Shown in pieces: positions 8,925 through 17,502 of a stretch of 64,000 nt of DNA (its first letter is position 1; each line of letters starts with the position of its first letter). This stretch comes from Promethearchaeota archaeon (GTDB lineage: Archaea; Asgardarchaeota; Lokiarchaeia; Sigynarchaeales; SOKP01), in NCBI GenBank assembly GCA_013375495.1, contig JABXKC010000004.1:1-64000 (forward strand), read 5' to 3'. Position numbers and translations under genes: made by a program. The notes under the pieces are model-generated. The model did no database searches, was not told the DNA's origin, and saw only the letters and a list, made by a program, of their open reading frames with translations.

Positions 8925-10091
8925 ATGTATGAACAAGAAGATTTGAAGCAGAGGATAGCAACTATCATTAAAGAATATGATAATCAAGGAATCCATCGTA
9001 CAGGAACTGAAGTCGATAATCAGAGCGCTCATTGGTTGGCAAATAAAATAAAAAAAATAGGGCAAGATCCACATTTAGATAAATTTTCTTTAAACCGAAT
9101 CGATATTGTAGAAGCCTCCGTTGAGATTGGAGAAGAAAAAATAGTTGGTGTTCCTCTTTTCGATTGTATATATCCAGAAGAAGAACTTATTGTAGGTAAT
9201 TTAGGTTCACTTAGGAAAAATAACATTGTTGGGATTACACGCGTTGATAATGTAAAACCTCAAGATCTCGAAAATCAGAGAAAAAATAATTCAAATATAG
9301 GTATTATAGTTGCTACTCAAGGGTTAACTTCAGGACTATCACTAATTAACGCCGAACATTTCACAAAACCATTTGGTCCTCCAACATTACAAATATCAAG
9401 TGAATACTGGTCTTTTTTATCATCAAAAATAGGTACAGAAGTATCGCTAAGAATAAAAATTAATCGCACTCCATCAAAGGCTTATAATGTTATTACTCGA
9501 ATAGAAGGCAAAGATCCAATGTTAACCCCGTTAGTGGTAATGACTCCTCGTAGTGGATGGTGGAATTGCGCTTCTGAGAGGGCAGGAGGGATTGCTATTA
9601 TGTTAGAAATGATGCGCACTTTTGTCACAGTAAAACCAAAAAGGAACTTGATTTTTTTGGCAAATTCTGGGCATGAACTAGGACACCTTGGGTTGAATCA
9701 TTATCTCGAAAATAATACTAATTTAATCAAAGGAGCGTCGAGTTGGATACATCTGGGAGCCAACCTAGCAGAAATTGTTCATAATGGTAGTAATACTGCC
9801 GTACAACCAAAAATTCGCGCTCAATTTTCCGATTCTGAAATTGAAGCCTTAGGACTCAAATCCCTTGCTAAACACTCGATTGTTCCTAGTACAAATATTT
9901 CCCAAGGAACTCGGCCCCTAGGAGAAGCAAAAAACATTTTCGATGGTGGTGGTCGATATTTTTCGGTAATAGGAATAAAAAATCCGTTTTTCCATCATCC
10001 AGACGATCGTTGGCCAGGCGCTGTAGATATAAATAGCTCTTTAAGGATAACAAAAGCGTTAATGCACTTAGGTTTAAAGTTAGCGAATTAA
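8925..10091 (+). CDS. M28-like peptidase family protein with altered metal site
   Basis: A 388-aa protein resembling M28 aminopeptidases. The C-terminal part contains NLIFLANSGHELGHLGL (residues about 241-257), where M28 enzymes carry the catalytic Glu and a metal-binding acid. A protease-associated-like domain seems to lie before it (about 60-190). Where M28 enzymes normally have the HxD metal ligands, this protein has TPRSGWWNCASERAGG (207-222). One metal position therefore looks lost, suggesting a different hydrolase activity or a non-enzymatic form. It is the last gene of the ADP-ribosylglycohydrolase/esterase unit; AAGGGA precedes the ATG by about 8 nt. Confidence 0.65.
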   Translation: MYEQEDLKQRIATIIKEYDNQGIHRTGTEVDNQSAHWLANKIKKIGQDPHLDKFSLNRIDIVEASVEIGEEKIVGVPLFDCIYPEEELIVGNLGSLRKNNIVGITRVDNVKPQDLENQRKNNSNIGIIVATQGLTSGLSLINAEHFTKPFGPPTLQISSEYWSFLSSKIGTEVSLRIKINRTPSKAYNVITRIEGKDPMLTPLVVMTPRSGWWNCASERAGGIAIMLEMMRTFVTVKPKRNLIFLANSGHELGHLGLNHYLENNTNLIKGASSWIHLGANLAEIVHNGSNTAVQPKIRAQFSDSEIEALGLKSLAKHSIVPSTNISQGTRPLGEAKNIFDGGGRYFSVIGIKNPFFHHPDDRWPGAVDINSSLRITKALMHLGLKLAN

Positions 10092-10139
10092 TAAAAATAA
10101 CTTAGATTTAATTTAAAAATTTAAGAAATAACTGCTTTA

Positions 10140-10595
10140 TTATTTATCTTTATCTAGTTCTTCTCTCAAAAGCTCTTGAACATACTCGAGAGCTTTTTTG
10201 TTATCATCCCAAGATAGAAGATTCATAGCCTCTTCAAACGAACACCATTTCCAATCGTCCTGTTCAATAGGATCTATTTTAGGTATATCTGGTTGATGTA
10301 TTTTAGCAAAAAATAGATACTCGGGGATTTCTGTAGTACCCTTAGGATATATATCTATCCATCTATCTTCCATTGGAATTATGTATTTTATATCAGTTTG
10401 TATTAGAGTTATCGAGAGAAAACTTGTTTCTTCAAATAGTTCTCGTCTCGCACCCTCAATAATGGTCTCTCCGTTTTCCGGAGCTCCAGTTACTCCTTGC
10501 CAGAAACCCCCTCGACTTTTTATTCTTTTAAGCATTAGATATTCCCATTCATCATTGATACTTCTAACAGGATAGACTAAGACTTGTATAGGAAT
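10140..10595 (-). CDS. Nudix hydrolase, probable AUU start
   Basis: The Nudix box is complete: GAPENGE followed by ARRELFEE (pattern Gx5Ex7REUxEExGU). The enzyme should hydrolyse a nucleoside diphosphate linked to another moiety, needing Mg2+. The first ATG in frame (10535) begins in the middle of the fold. Upstream codons encode QVLVYPVRSINDEWEYL, the expected first strand. The only start-like codon there is ATT at 10595, four codons after an in-frame TAG. It lies 5 nt downstream of the stop of the DMT transporter gene, so coupled translation is likely. With that start the length is 151 aa, normal for the family. Confidence 0.8.
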   Translation of the reverse strand: MPIQVLVYPVRSINDEWEYLMLKRIKSRGGFWQGVTGAPENGETIIEGARRELFEETSFLSITLIQTDIKYIIPMEDRWIDIYPKGTTEIPEYLFFAKIHQPDIPKIDPIEQDDWKWCSFEEAMNLLSWDDNKKALEYVQELLREELDKDK

Positions 10596-10600
10596 TCTCG

Positions 10601-11608
10601 TTAACTATCATCATCTCTCATATCTTTTCCCTTTTCTTGAAATTTTTTAAGATTTACAAGAGTTATTCCTAATATTACGAGCAATAAGGCTAAAGGATAT
10701 ATGAATACATCGAATTTTTCTTGCAAAAATAGAGCGGAAAAAATTACTCCAAATAATGGTACTAATGTTTGAAAAATTGCTGCTCTACTGGCGTTTAAAC
10801 GTTTGACTCCTTCTATATAGAATGTATATGCTCCGATCGTAGAAATAAATGCTAGATACGAGATACCAAGCCATACTCGGGGGGGAATAGTTAAATATAC
10901 TGCTGGTATTAAGAATTCTGGACTAATAATTAATGAAATCGGAGTGGTTATCAAAAATCCAAAAAGTGAAACGTAAGTCATTATCCAAATAGAGCTTGGT
11001 TGATAAGCTTCAGCGTTATTGCGAGTTTTATTTAAGAAAAACCGAGAAATTACGGTATAAGTTGCATAACCCAATGCCGCTAGTAGTATCATAATATCCC
11101 CAAGAATCCGATTCGCTACATTTACATTCGGAGAGAATCCTACAACAATTACTACCGCTAAAAATGCTAATAGCGAGCCAACCATCTTTCTCCATGCAAA
11201 TCGTTCGTTTTTTAAGAATAAACTTGAAAGAATAACTACCCAGACAGCATTAGTTGCGACCATGATACTCGCATCGCTCGCACTGGTAAGTATTTCTCCA
11301 ATTAAATAACCCGCCTGATAGATCGTCACCGATAACAATCCCATTAAAGTTAATATCTTCCAGTGCTTTTTTGCAAACTGCCAATTTAAAGTTCCTTCTT
11401 TAAACTTAAGAATAAGAATAAAGCAAATAACAGCTAGAAAATAACGAATAGTCGCAATCATAAATGGGGGAATAGTAGCGCCTCCAACTTCCTCTGAAAC
11501 TAACCATCTCCCTAATGGCCAAGTACCACCCCAAATAATAGTAGTTAATATAAGTAAAAGATAAGCGATAATTTCATTTTTTCTATTACCTTCCCTGCTA
11601 GACTCCAC
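10601..11608 (-). CDS. DMT-superfamily (EamA) transporter
   Basis: A 335-aa protein with ten hydrophobic segments arranged as two EamA repeats. The first repeat begins YLLLILTTIIWGGTWPLGRW. The second contains YLAFISTIGAYTFYIEGVKRL and ASRAAIFQTLVPLFGVIFSALFL. Family members export or import amino acids, nucleosides or other metabolites across the cytoplasmic membrane. The C-terminus is charged. It is the first gene of a two-gene unit with the Nudix hydrolase 5 nt downstream. The substrate is unknown. Confidence 0.88.
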   Translation of the reverse strand: MESSREGNRKNEIIAYLLLILTTIIWGGTWPLGRWLVSEEVGGATIPPFMIATIRYFLAVICFILILKFKEGTLNWQFAKKHWKILTLMGLLSVTIYQAGYLIGEILTSASDASIMVATNAVWVVILSSLFLKNERFAWRKMVGSLLAFLAVVIVVGFSPNVNVANRILGDIMILLAALGYATYTVISRFFLNKTRNNAEAYQPSSIWIMTYVSLFGFLITTPISLIISPEFLIPAVYLTIPPRVWLGISYLAFISTIGAYTFYIEGVKRLNASRAAIFQTLVPLFGVIFSALFLQEKFDVFIYPLALLLVILGITLVNLKKFQEKGKDMRDDDS

Positions 11609-11716
11609 TATTATTCCACTATTTGATACAATAATATTTTATAAGTACTACTATAAAATTGTTGATTGAATAAATATCCTTTTTTAGGTTTGTAGCATAA
11701 GAGGGATGTAATTCGC

Positions 11717-12517
11717 TCAAGAGGATTTTTTTTGTTCTAATTCTTTCTTAATTAAATCAAGCAAATCTTTTTCTTGAAATTCTTTTTCTTCAGTTGCTTG
11801 ATAATTTCTATTTAAGAATTGTTTCAAGCGGTTGGGCATAAACCACGCTATTGAGAACCCTAACGAAAAAATAACTACCAAAATAGCAGTACATCCAAAG
11901 ACTATTAGGCTTTCAATATTACTAGGGTCTCCCCACATAGTGCCTGGAGGTTGAAAAAACTCTGGAATATTGTGAAAGCTAAATATTAGAGAGAAAAATG
12001 CGAGCATTTGATATCGTACTTTAATCCAGGGTTCGATTTCCTGAGTTTTAACCCGTCTGTAGGCCGTATAAGAGGAATATGATAACCAGTTAAAGACTAT
12101 AAAAGTGTAAGGAAAATCTAAAGCTACCCTTAGATAATAGAGGTTAAGTGTCCAAACGCCATATACAGAAACGAGAAAAAAGCCTAATTGTATAATACCT
12201 AGAAGTATTACCGTGCAAAGCGCAATCTTGGATAGGAATCCCTTGTTTTTATAAAATGTCAAGTTAGTGAAAATCACAGTCAAAATAAAGCTAATAATAA
12301 TAATGGCTTCTTGAAAAATAGGACCTAACTGAAACACGAAATTTCCTACAAATCCAATAGGTAGGGAAATAAAACCTACACTACCAAGAATGATATTAAC
12401 CATTTTGTTTTTCACTCCTTTAACTAGGAGAAAAATTCCCATGGCAGCTAAGGTAATTATAAAAATCCCAAATAGGATCAGGAATGAAATGTAAAAGAGC
12501 TCAGCATTCATAATCAT
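11717..12517 (-). CDS. Seven-TM membrane protein of unknown function
   Basis: This 266-aa protein has about seven hydrophobic helices (residues about 8-33, 40-65, 70-88, 97-123, 135-150, 170-185, 203-228) and a charged C-terminal tail rich in Lys/Glu (EEKEFQEKDLLDLIKKELEQ). The layout resembles seven-helix sensor-type membrane domains, but no effector domain follows. Its ATG overlaps the stop of the 91-aa gene upstream (ATGA, 4 nt), with GGAGGGTG as ribosome site, so the two are co-translated. I do not recognise the family. Confidence 0.7.
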   Translation of the reverse strand: MIMNAELFYISFLILFGIFIITLAAMGIFLLVKGVKNKMVNIILGSVGFISLPIGFVGNFVFQLGPIFQEAIIIISFILTVIFTNLTFYKNKGFLSKIALCTVILLGIIQLGFFLVSVYGVWTLNLYYLRVALDFPYTFIVFNWLSYSSYTAYRRVKTQEIEPWIKVRYQMLAFFSLIFSFHNIPEFFQPPGTMWGDPSNIESLIVFGCTAILVVIFSLGFSIAWFMPNRLKQFLNRNYQATEEKEFQEKDLLDLIKKELEQKKSS

Positions 12518-12789
12518 ACACCCTCCATGGTTATTAAAGATTGAAAATCAGTTAATTCCCTAATTAAATATTGCACAATCAACTCAAATGTAGTTATCTC
12601 CAAATTTTTTAACCTTTTTTTAAGCGAATTTTCTATTGTAGTTTTGAATTCATTAAAAGTAATTTGATTTAACGGTTTAAATGGACCAATTTCGTCCTTA
12701 ATTGCTAATTTAATTAAACCCCTAGCCGCTGGAGCGCTAATGTTTATCAACTCCGCTAATCTGCTTCCAAGATGATTAATTATATCCAT
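12514..12789 (-). CDS. Small conserved-looking soluble protein coupled to a 7-TM protein
   Basis: A 91-aa, predominantly helical protein (HLGSRLAELINISAPAARG, then two amphipathic helices). Its stop overlaps the start of the seven-TM gene by 4 nt, so the two products probably work together, perhaps as a cytosolic partner of the membrane protein. The N-terminal segment with SAPAARGLIKLAI is short and helix-turn-helix-like but not diagnostic. No family recognised. Confidence 0.6.
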   Translation of the reverse strand: MDIINHLGSRLAELINISAPAARGLIKLAIKDEIGPFKPLNQITFNEFKTTIENSLKKRLKNLEITTFELIVQYLIRELTDFQSLITMEGV

Positions 12790-12955
12790 TAACTCAACTT
12801 ATAATGTTTAGTTGATATTAAAAAGAAATTATTATTTAATAATTAGATTAGATCTCTTTAATTTTGTTCTTTTATAACATAAAAAAAAAGATAAAACAGA
12901 GCAAAGGATTTCAGATAAATTGAAATTAAAAGAATCCATCCTAAAATAAACGATT

Positions 12956-13702
12956 ATGACTGTTAAAATTGTAGAAGATTTCTATGTTAAAAAGAAAACT
13001 AAATTCATGAGAAGTTTTAATGAGCGTTTGAGTTTAGTGAAAGAAGAACTTTGTAAGAAATATGATGACAAGAAATCTGAAGAATTAATTAATCAAATGA
13101 AATCAGAATTCGAAAAAATTTTGCCGGATATCCCCTACATTGGTGGGCAAAAGAATCCCACTACTTTAGTCCTTGTAAAATGCATTTCTGACCTTGCAGT
13201 GTTTCGCACATTGGAAAAAATAGGATTTTCATTCAGAGAAATTGGGGAATTTCATTATAACTATGTAATAGGCACCCATAAAGTTAGAAAAGAAGCTTTA
13301 GAGCAAGCGGGTGGAGATCCTTCCCAATACCCTTTTGATCCCGTATACATGAACTATCAAAAAAAATTAACTGAAGAAACTCAAATGAAGCTTTATCCAG
13401 ACGATTGGGTAATGGATTTCGTAAAGGGAGATGGTGAAACCTTTGAATGGGGTTGGGACATAACGGAGTGCGGAGTTCAAAAAGCGTATAAAAAGTTAGG
13501 CGACGAGAAATATCTTCCATTTATTTGTTTAGGAGACCACTACGAAGCTGAGGGTTTAGGATTTGGTTTTTCTCGAACTCAAGCTCTTGGATTTGGTGCT
13601 CCACTTTGTACCCATAGATTTGTGCAAAATTACAAGACTCCTAGCGCATGGCCGCCTGACGATCTGGAAGAATATAACGCCGAATTTTTTCCAACTAAAT
13701 AG
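12956..13702 (+). CDS. L-2-amino-thiazoline-4-carboxylic acid hydrolase-like protein
   Basis: A 248-aa protein matching the ATC-hydrolase-like family. The diagnostic second half contains DWVMDFVKGDGETFEWGWD, then ITECGVQKAYKKLG, an ICLGDHY block and a C-terminal FGAPLCTHRF. In this family conserved Cys and Asp residues form the active site. The named activity opens a thiazoline ring to S-carbamoyl-cysteine or cysteine derivatives, but most archaeal relatives are uncharacterised. It has its own promoter region and is followed by a short T-tract near 13711-13720. Function beyond family level is inference. Confidence 0.75.
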   Translation: MTVKIVEDFYVKKKTKFMRSFNERLSLVKEELCKKYDDKKSEELINQMKSEFEKILPDIPYIGGQKNPTTLVLVKCISDLAVFRTLEKIGFSFREIGEFHYNYVIGTHKVRKEALEQAGGDPSQYPFDPVYMNYQKKLTEETQMKLYPDDWVMDFVKGDGETFEWGWDITECGVQKAYKKLGDEKYLPFICLGDHYEAEGLGFGFSRTQALGFGAPLCTHRFVQNYKTPSAWPPDDLEEYNAEFFPTK

Positions 13703-13761
13703 TATTAGATTATTTTTTTTAACTTTTTGATCGTAAAAGTGTGCTTTCACGATCTGAAAAT

Positions 13762-14265
13762 TCAGCTTATTAATTTCCTATCAGTACTCAAAAAACACAT
13801 AATTCCACCAGTTATTAGGAATATCGAGTGGGGGAGAGGGAATGGTACAAAGACATATGGACTGAGATACAAATAAAAATCCAAATAGGGACCGTATATA
13901 AGTCCAATAAGGAATGTAGCTGGTAGTGAAAGTAGGATAATCATGCTACCTAGCTTGATATTTTTTACTCCTATAATTGTTCCTACTAGTGAAGTTACAC
14001 CCACAAATAAAAATGGCATACTAGTGGAGGGGTAATCCCTAAATCCGGTATTGAGAACTATGAAGACAGTAATGAGATATAATATTCCTCCAATACCACT
14101 TAAAATAATTCCTGCGACTTTTAACTTTTTTCTTGTTTCCTGTGTTTTTAGACTAAATTCCTCTGTATTCTCGCTTCTAAACCCCTCATCAACATCTTTC
14201 TCACGATTTTGTTCTATATCGAAAATCAATATCACCTTTGATATAATACATTTTTGTCGGATCAT
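13762..14265 (-). CDS. Four-TM membrane protein, unknown
   Basis: A 167-aa protein with a hydrophilic N-terminus (about 1-48, rich in Glu/Lys) followed by four hydrophobic helices (about 49-70, 80-98, 106-124, 134-156). No catalytic motif is visible. The exact start is uncertain: the ATG at 14265 lacks a clear ribosome site, and a GTG at residue 11 has AAAGG just upstream. Function unknown. Confidence 0.5.
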   Translation of the reverse strand: MIRQKCIISKVILIFDIEQNREKDVDEGFRSENTEEFSLKTQETRKKLKVAGIILSGIGGILYLITVFIVLNTGFRDYPSTSMPFLFVGVTSLVGTIIGVKNIKLGSMIILLSLPATFLIGLIYGPYLDFYLYLSPYVFVPFPLPHSIFLITGGIMCFLSTDRKLIS

Positions 14266-14398
14266 ATATTAATATTAACTTAAATTTTAAGAGATTTCAA
14301 CTAACTTTGATATTACAGATATTATTTATAAAAAAAAACTATAAATAGAGTCAAAATTTCAGTAGATCATCTTTTTAACTACATATTAGACACTTATA

Positions 14399-14809
14399 AT
14401 GATTTTTCAATTAGATTACGCTTCCGTAATTACTCTTGTTATGATTTCTTATCTTGGTATAACGCTTATTCTATTTGTTGCCGGAGTTTATATTATGCAA
14501 ATGTACGCCAGCTCAAAAGGGTGGGACAGTTCTTTTAAGATTCCTTTAAAATTAAATATATTATTGTTAATAATTAATCTAGCGGTAGGAATTCCATTAA
14601 CCTTTCTCTATGGAGACAGTGTAGTCCTCGATTTCGTTAGGTTTGGTATTAATATGGTGGTTGGTGTCATATTTACAATAAAGTATTATAAGAAAGATAA
14701 GGGAGAATCTATTCAATTCATTCTAGTTATTCAATTTCTTCTCTTCATAATCGCAGTCGTTTTCGGCTATATTTTTTCGATGTTAATGTTATATGGTTTA
14801 TCTCTCTAA
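14399..14809 (+). CDS. Small four-TM membrane protein, unknown
   Basis: A 136-aa, strongly hydrophobic protein with four membrane helices (residues about 8-34, 48-70, 76-96, 108-133). Short charged loops such as YYKKDKGES indicate cytosolic sides. An AT-rich promoter-like stretch (AACTATAAATAGAG around 14337-14350) lies about 50 nt upstream. No family recognised. Confidence 0.55.
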   Translation: MIFQLDYASVITLVMISYLGITLILFVAGVYIMQMYASSKGWDSSFKIPLKLNILLLIINLAVGIPLTFLYGDSVVLDFVRFGINMVVGVIFTIKYYKKDKGESIQFILVIQFLLFIIAVVFGYIFSMLMLYGLSL

Positions 14810-14861
14810 CCACAATTATAATTCTGAATCACAAAATGCAAAACCTTTTTTGTTATTTATA

Positions 14862-14945
14862 TTAAGCTCCGACAAAAATATCTCTACCTTCTAAAGATAG
14901 AAAATTGAATTTGTAAGTCGTCGCTCCCTCCTTTAGATAATTCAA
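14862..14945 (-). pseudogene. Possible gene remnant in the 14.8-15.1 kb gap
   Basis: The roughly 300-nt gap contains a coding-like minus-strand stretch, KEGATTYKFNFLSLEGRD followed by IFVGA and TAA. It opens from a TTG at 14945 just after an in-frame stop. A second frame over the same DNA is also free of stops for about 28 codons, so a frameshifted remnant is possible. A GGAGGG sequence lies inside the frame. No family recognised. The rest of the gap (14946-15108) shows only AT-rich promoter-like sequence. Confidence 0.2.
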
Positions 14946-15108
14946 GCTTCAAAATCCGACGTATTTCGATTAATTATACGGTAACCTATTTTCCCATTTG
15001 TCGTAGGACGTATTAGAAAACCCGCAGAGTTGCTTAACTTTTTAAATAAGTTCTATAACTATTATTGTAGTTTAAAATAATTAAAAAAATTTTAAATTGA
15101 GGAGACGT

Positions 15109-15360
15109 ATGTTTCTAAACTACAATAGTGAAAACCTTCAAAAAGAGGAATTTCAGGAACAACTACGGTGGTTTGAAGCAGAATTTGACGAAATTTTTCA
15201 ACACAAATCTGTGGAACCTACGAAATTTGAGAAAAACTTAGCGAACTCTCTCCTTAACAAGTTATCTGAGTCAATTAATCAATGTCAAGACGAAAAGCTC
15301 CTCTACGATTTAGTTTCCACTTTGAATAGTATCGAGAAAAAGCATCCTGCGCTATTTTAA
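15109..15360 (+). CDS. Small acidic helical protein, unknown
   Basis: An 83-aa protein from the ATG at 15109, chosen over an in-frame TTG at 15097 because GAGGAG lies directly upstream of the ATG as a ribosome site. The sequence is helical and acidic (EEFQEQLRWFEAEFDEIFQ) with no membrane segment or metal motif. It precedes a TPR gene in the same orientation 130 nt downstream. Function unknown. Confidence 0.5.
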   Translation: MFLNYNSENLQKEEFQEQLRWFEAEFDEIFQHKSVEPTKFEKNLANSLLNKLSESINQCQDEKLLYDLVSTLNSIEKKHPALF

Positions 15361-15490
15361 GAGGATTTAGCTCTACTTTTAGTATTTCTTAAGATGTGAT
15401 ATACCTATGGTATATTTTTTTTTTAAAAAGGTTTAATATTTTATCTATATAAATAAGTTTGAGTAAGTAATAATTAGCAAACAAAATATA

Positions 15491-15895
15491 GTGACGCATA
15501 CTTTGGATTTAGAAGAAATTAAAAACAAGCAAGCTATTGAACAGGTAAATAAATTTCTAGCAGAAAAAAGCAATGGAAAAGCACTAAAAATTGTAAATAG
15601 CCTATTAGATAAGGATCCTTCAAACGATCAAGCGTGGCTTTATTTAGGTATTGTAAACCGGCGTATGGGTAAATATGATATCGCGATAAGTAGTTTCAAA
15701 ACAGCTACAGAAATAAATAACACTTTAATAGAAGCTTGGGGTTTACTCACGATAACATATATGGATAAAGGAGAACTTAAGAAAGCAGAAGAAGTGATGA
15801 AAACTGCTTTAGAATTAAATCCCCTCGACGAGAAAATTCAATTTTACCAGGATAATTTAATTAGAGTTTACGAAAAGTTTGGACCTTTTTTTTAA
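15491..15895 (+). CDS. TPR-repeat protein
   Basis: A 134-aa protein starting at GTG (15491). It is composed of about three tetratricopeptide repeats: PSNDQAWLYLGIVNRRMGKY, NNTLIEAWGLLTITYMDKGE and a final partial unit ending ALELNPLDEK. The canonical W/L-G-Y-A-P spacing is visible. Such small TPR proteins act as protein-interaction scaffolds. A TATA-like stretch (TCTATATAAAT near 15442-15452) lies about 40 nt upstream. The partner is unknown. Confidence 0.8.
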   Translation: MTHTLDLEEIKNKQAIEQVNKFLAEKSNGKALKIVNSLLDKDPSNDQAWLYLGIVNRRMGKYDIAISSFKTATEINNTLIEAWGLLTITYMDKGELKKAEEVMKTALELNPLDEKIQFYQDNLIRVYEKFGPFF

Positions 15896-15995
15896 AATTG
15901 ATTATATCTCATGGATTTAAATAATTATTAAGATATATTACACAAACATTTCCTATTTATTTAGATTGAAAATTTTGAGTCTTAGGTAATCCGTA

Positions 15996-16286
15996 ATGGC
16001 ATACAAGGGAAAAAAAACGATTGAAGGAAGAATAGTTGAAATTAGGGGTGGTGAAAAGCGCATATCTCGAAGTTATACTTACGGTTATATATCATTAACA
16101 GTTCGAGTAGGAGTGGAAATGTATTCGGTTTTAGTGAGCTCCTCAAAAATAAATTCTTATGGTTTTTTACCTCGCGTTGGGCATTATATCCGCGCAGAAG
16201 GTATTAGATCACCGGCTAACGACGGCTATCACGATTATTCAATGAGCCACCTATCCTCTCTCGAACATATCGAACCTCGAAAGTAA
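15996..16286 (+). CDS. Small OB-fold-like protein
   Basis: A 96-aa basic protein. The strand pattern TIEGRIVEIRGGE, YGYISLTVRVGVEMYSVLVS and GHYIRAEGIRSP looks like a single OB-fold, with Lys/Arg and Tyr suited to nucleic-acid binding. The C-terminal codons (16251-16276) are nearly identical at DNA level to the end of the next plus-strand gene (16926-16951), which marks a local duplication or recombination. Role unproven; the OB assignment is from pattern only. Confidence 0.5.
   Translation: MAYKGKKTIEGRIVEIRGGEKRISRSYTYGYISLTVRVGVEMYSVLVSSSKINSYGFLPRVGHYIRAEGIRSPANDGYHDYSMSHLSSLEHIEPRK
16251..16276. repeat. Direct repeat copy 1 (26 nt, one mismatch)
   Basis: CTATCCTCTCTCGAA followed by CATATCGAACC recurs at 16926-16951 with a single C to T change. 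Each copy lies at the 3' end of a plus-strand gene and is followed by the 3' end of a minus-strand gene sharing NGKKVLKV. The repeat therefore marks a duplicated intergenic junction. Confidence 0.7.
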
Positions 16287-16305
16287 TGCTGAAAGTATCT
16301 AAAAA

Positions 16306-16392
16306 TTAAGTTTTTACTTTTAACACCTTTTTTCCATTAGAATCAAGCCATTGAGCAGATACTCGTTCAAATTTAAAATTCAAATTGGTCAA
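16306..16392 (-). pseudogene. Remnant of a paralogue of the 16981-17325 gene
   Basis: This minus-strand frame (28 codons from a TTG) ends ERVSAQWLDSNGKKVLKVKT. The C-terminus of the full gene at 16981-17325 ends EVLELVELNGKKVLKVRV, so the shared NGKKVLKV tail indicates a truncated copy. No zinc-finger N-terminus or start region remains. Together with the 26-nt direct repeat next to it, this supports duplication followed by decay. Confidence 0.45.
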
Positions 16393-16467
16393 GTGAATCG
16401 AGATATTTAAAAGGGTTATTTATATGATATTATATGAACATTTAGTTGAGAAAGAAAATAAAATAGG

Positions 16468-16965
16468 ATGAATGTGGAAATGAAAAAAAGTATAATATAT
16501 TTATTTCCTATGGGTTCGATTATCTCAATTGTTTTAGCGTTTATATTCCCAATTACAAGATACGAGAGCTCTCCTTCTGGATTGTATCCATTTTGGATTT
16601 GGGGGTTTCCTTATTTCCCTTTATTTGAAATAAATATACTTGATATACCCCAAAAAATTATATCTTTAATATTTCTTATTATTATGTTCTCTCTAGTGAA
16701 CTCGATTTTCTCCCAAAGAAAAAACCCCGACCGATTAGATTTTATTTCAAATAAATGGCAGAGTTTGGGTATTGGGATTTTAATTCTCAACGTAATCTGG
16801 ATATTAAGTTGGGTTATCGTAGTACCATCTTTCGCTCCTTACGGTTTTAATTTTGAGTTTGCTATCGTTCTTCCCTTTGTCGGTGGGCTACTTCTGATTC
16901 TAGGCAGGACTTACTTCATGAGAATCTATCCTCTCTCGAATATATCGAACCATGTAAATAGTTAG
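16468..16965 (+). CDS. Four-TM membrane protein, unknown
   Basis: A 165-aa protein with four hydrophobic helices (about 6-28, 51-77, 94-117, 126-148) and aromatic-rich loops (YPFWIWGFPYFPLF). The last 12 codons overlap the 26-nt direct repeat shared with the OB-like gene upstream but read in another frame, so its C-terminus may have been rewritten by recombination. Function unknown. Confidence 0.5.
   Translation: MNVEMKKSIIYLFPMGSIISIVLAFIFPITRYESSPSGLYPFWIWGFPYFPLFEINILDIPQKIISLIFLIIMFSLVNSIFSQRKNPDRLDFISNKWQSLGIGILILNVIWILSWVIVVPSFAPYGFNFEFAIVLPFVGGLLLILGRTYFMRIYPLSNISNHVNS
16926..16951. repeat. Direct repeat copy 2 (26 nt, one mismatch)
   Basis: Second copy of the 16251-16276 repeat, 675 nt downstream, inside the 3' end of the four-TM gene. 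It is followed within 30 nt by the 3' end of a minus-strand gene, mirroring the first copy. Confidence 0.7.
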
Positions 16966-16980
16966 TTTAACAACCAATAT

Positions 16981-17325
16981 TCAGACTCTTACCTTTAAAA
17001 CCTTCTTTCCGTTTAACTCCACTAACTCTAAAACTTCAATCTCCCGGAAATTGGATTTAAAATACGATTTATTTGTTTCTGAGCCTAATAAGGATGGACT
17101 ATGGACATTCATTAGTTTTTTTACGAAGAAGTACCTTCCTATATAAGAACCAACTGACCACATCACAAGGAGTCGTGATTTATTCCTTTGTAGTTGTATA
17201 CACCACTTATCTTTACAGACATGCGAACAAAAAAGGTGAATTTGCCGAGGTTGAGAAATATTGATATGCTCGATTATGTTTTTTCCAGGACACCTCAGTG
17301 AATCACCACAGTACTCACATATCAT
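16981..17325 (-). CDS. Small zinc-finger protein
   Basis: A 114-aa protein with an N-terminal treble-clef-like zinc site: CEYCGD near residue 3-6 and CSHVCKDKWC further on. It lacks any catalytic domain. The C-terminal tail EVLELVELNGKKVLKV is shared with a remnant at 16306-16392. Function unknown; Cys spacing suggests a structural zinc finger for nucleic-acid or protein binding. Confidence 0.6.
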   Translation of the reverse strand: MICEYCGDSLRCPGKNIIEHINISQPRQIHLFCSHVCKDKWCIQLQRNKSRLLVMWSVGSYIGRYFFVKKLMNVHSPSLLGSETNKSYFKSNFREIEVLELVELNGKKVLKVRV

Positions 17326-17502
17326 CTTTAATAATAGAGTAGTTAATTTTATTCTACAAACTTGAAGTAGTACTAATAAAAAGAAGCATTTTTATTTAAA
17401 AGAAAAATTCTACTAAAAATTTTAACAATACTCACCAACAAATTTTCTTTTATATACTCACAACGATTTTTATGGTCATAAATACTATAATGGTGTGGTA
17501 AA

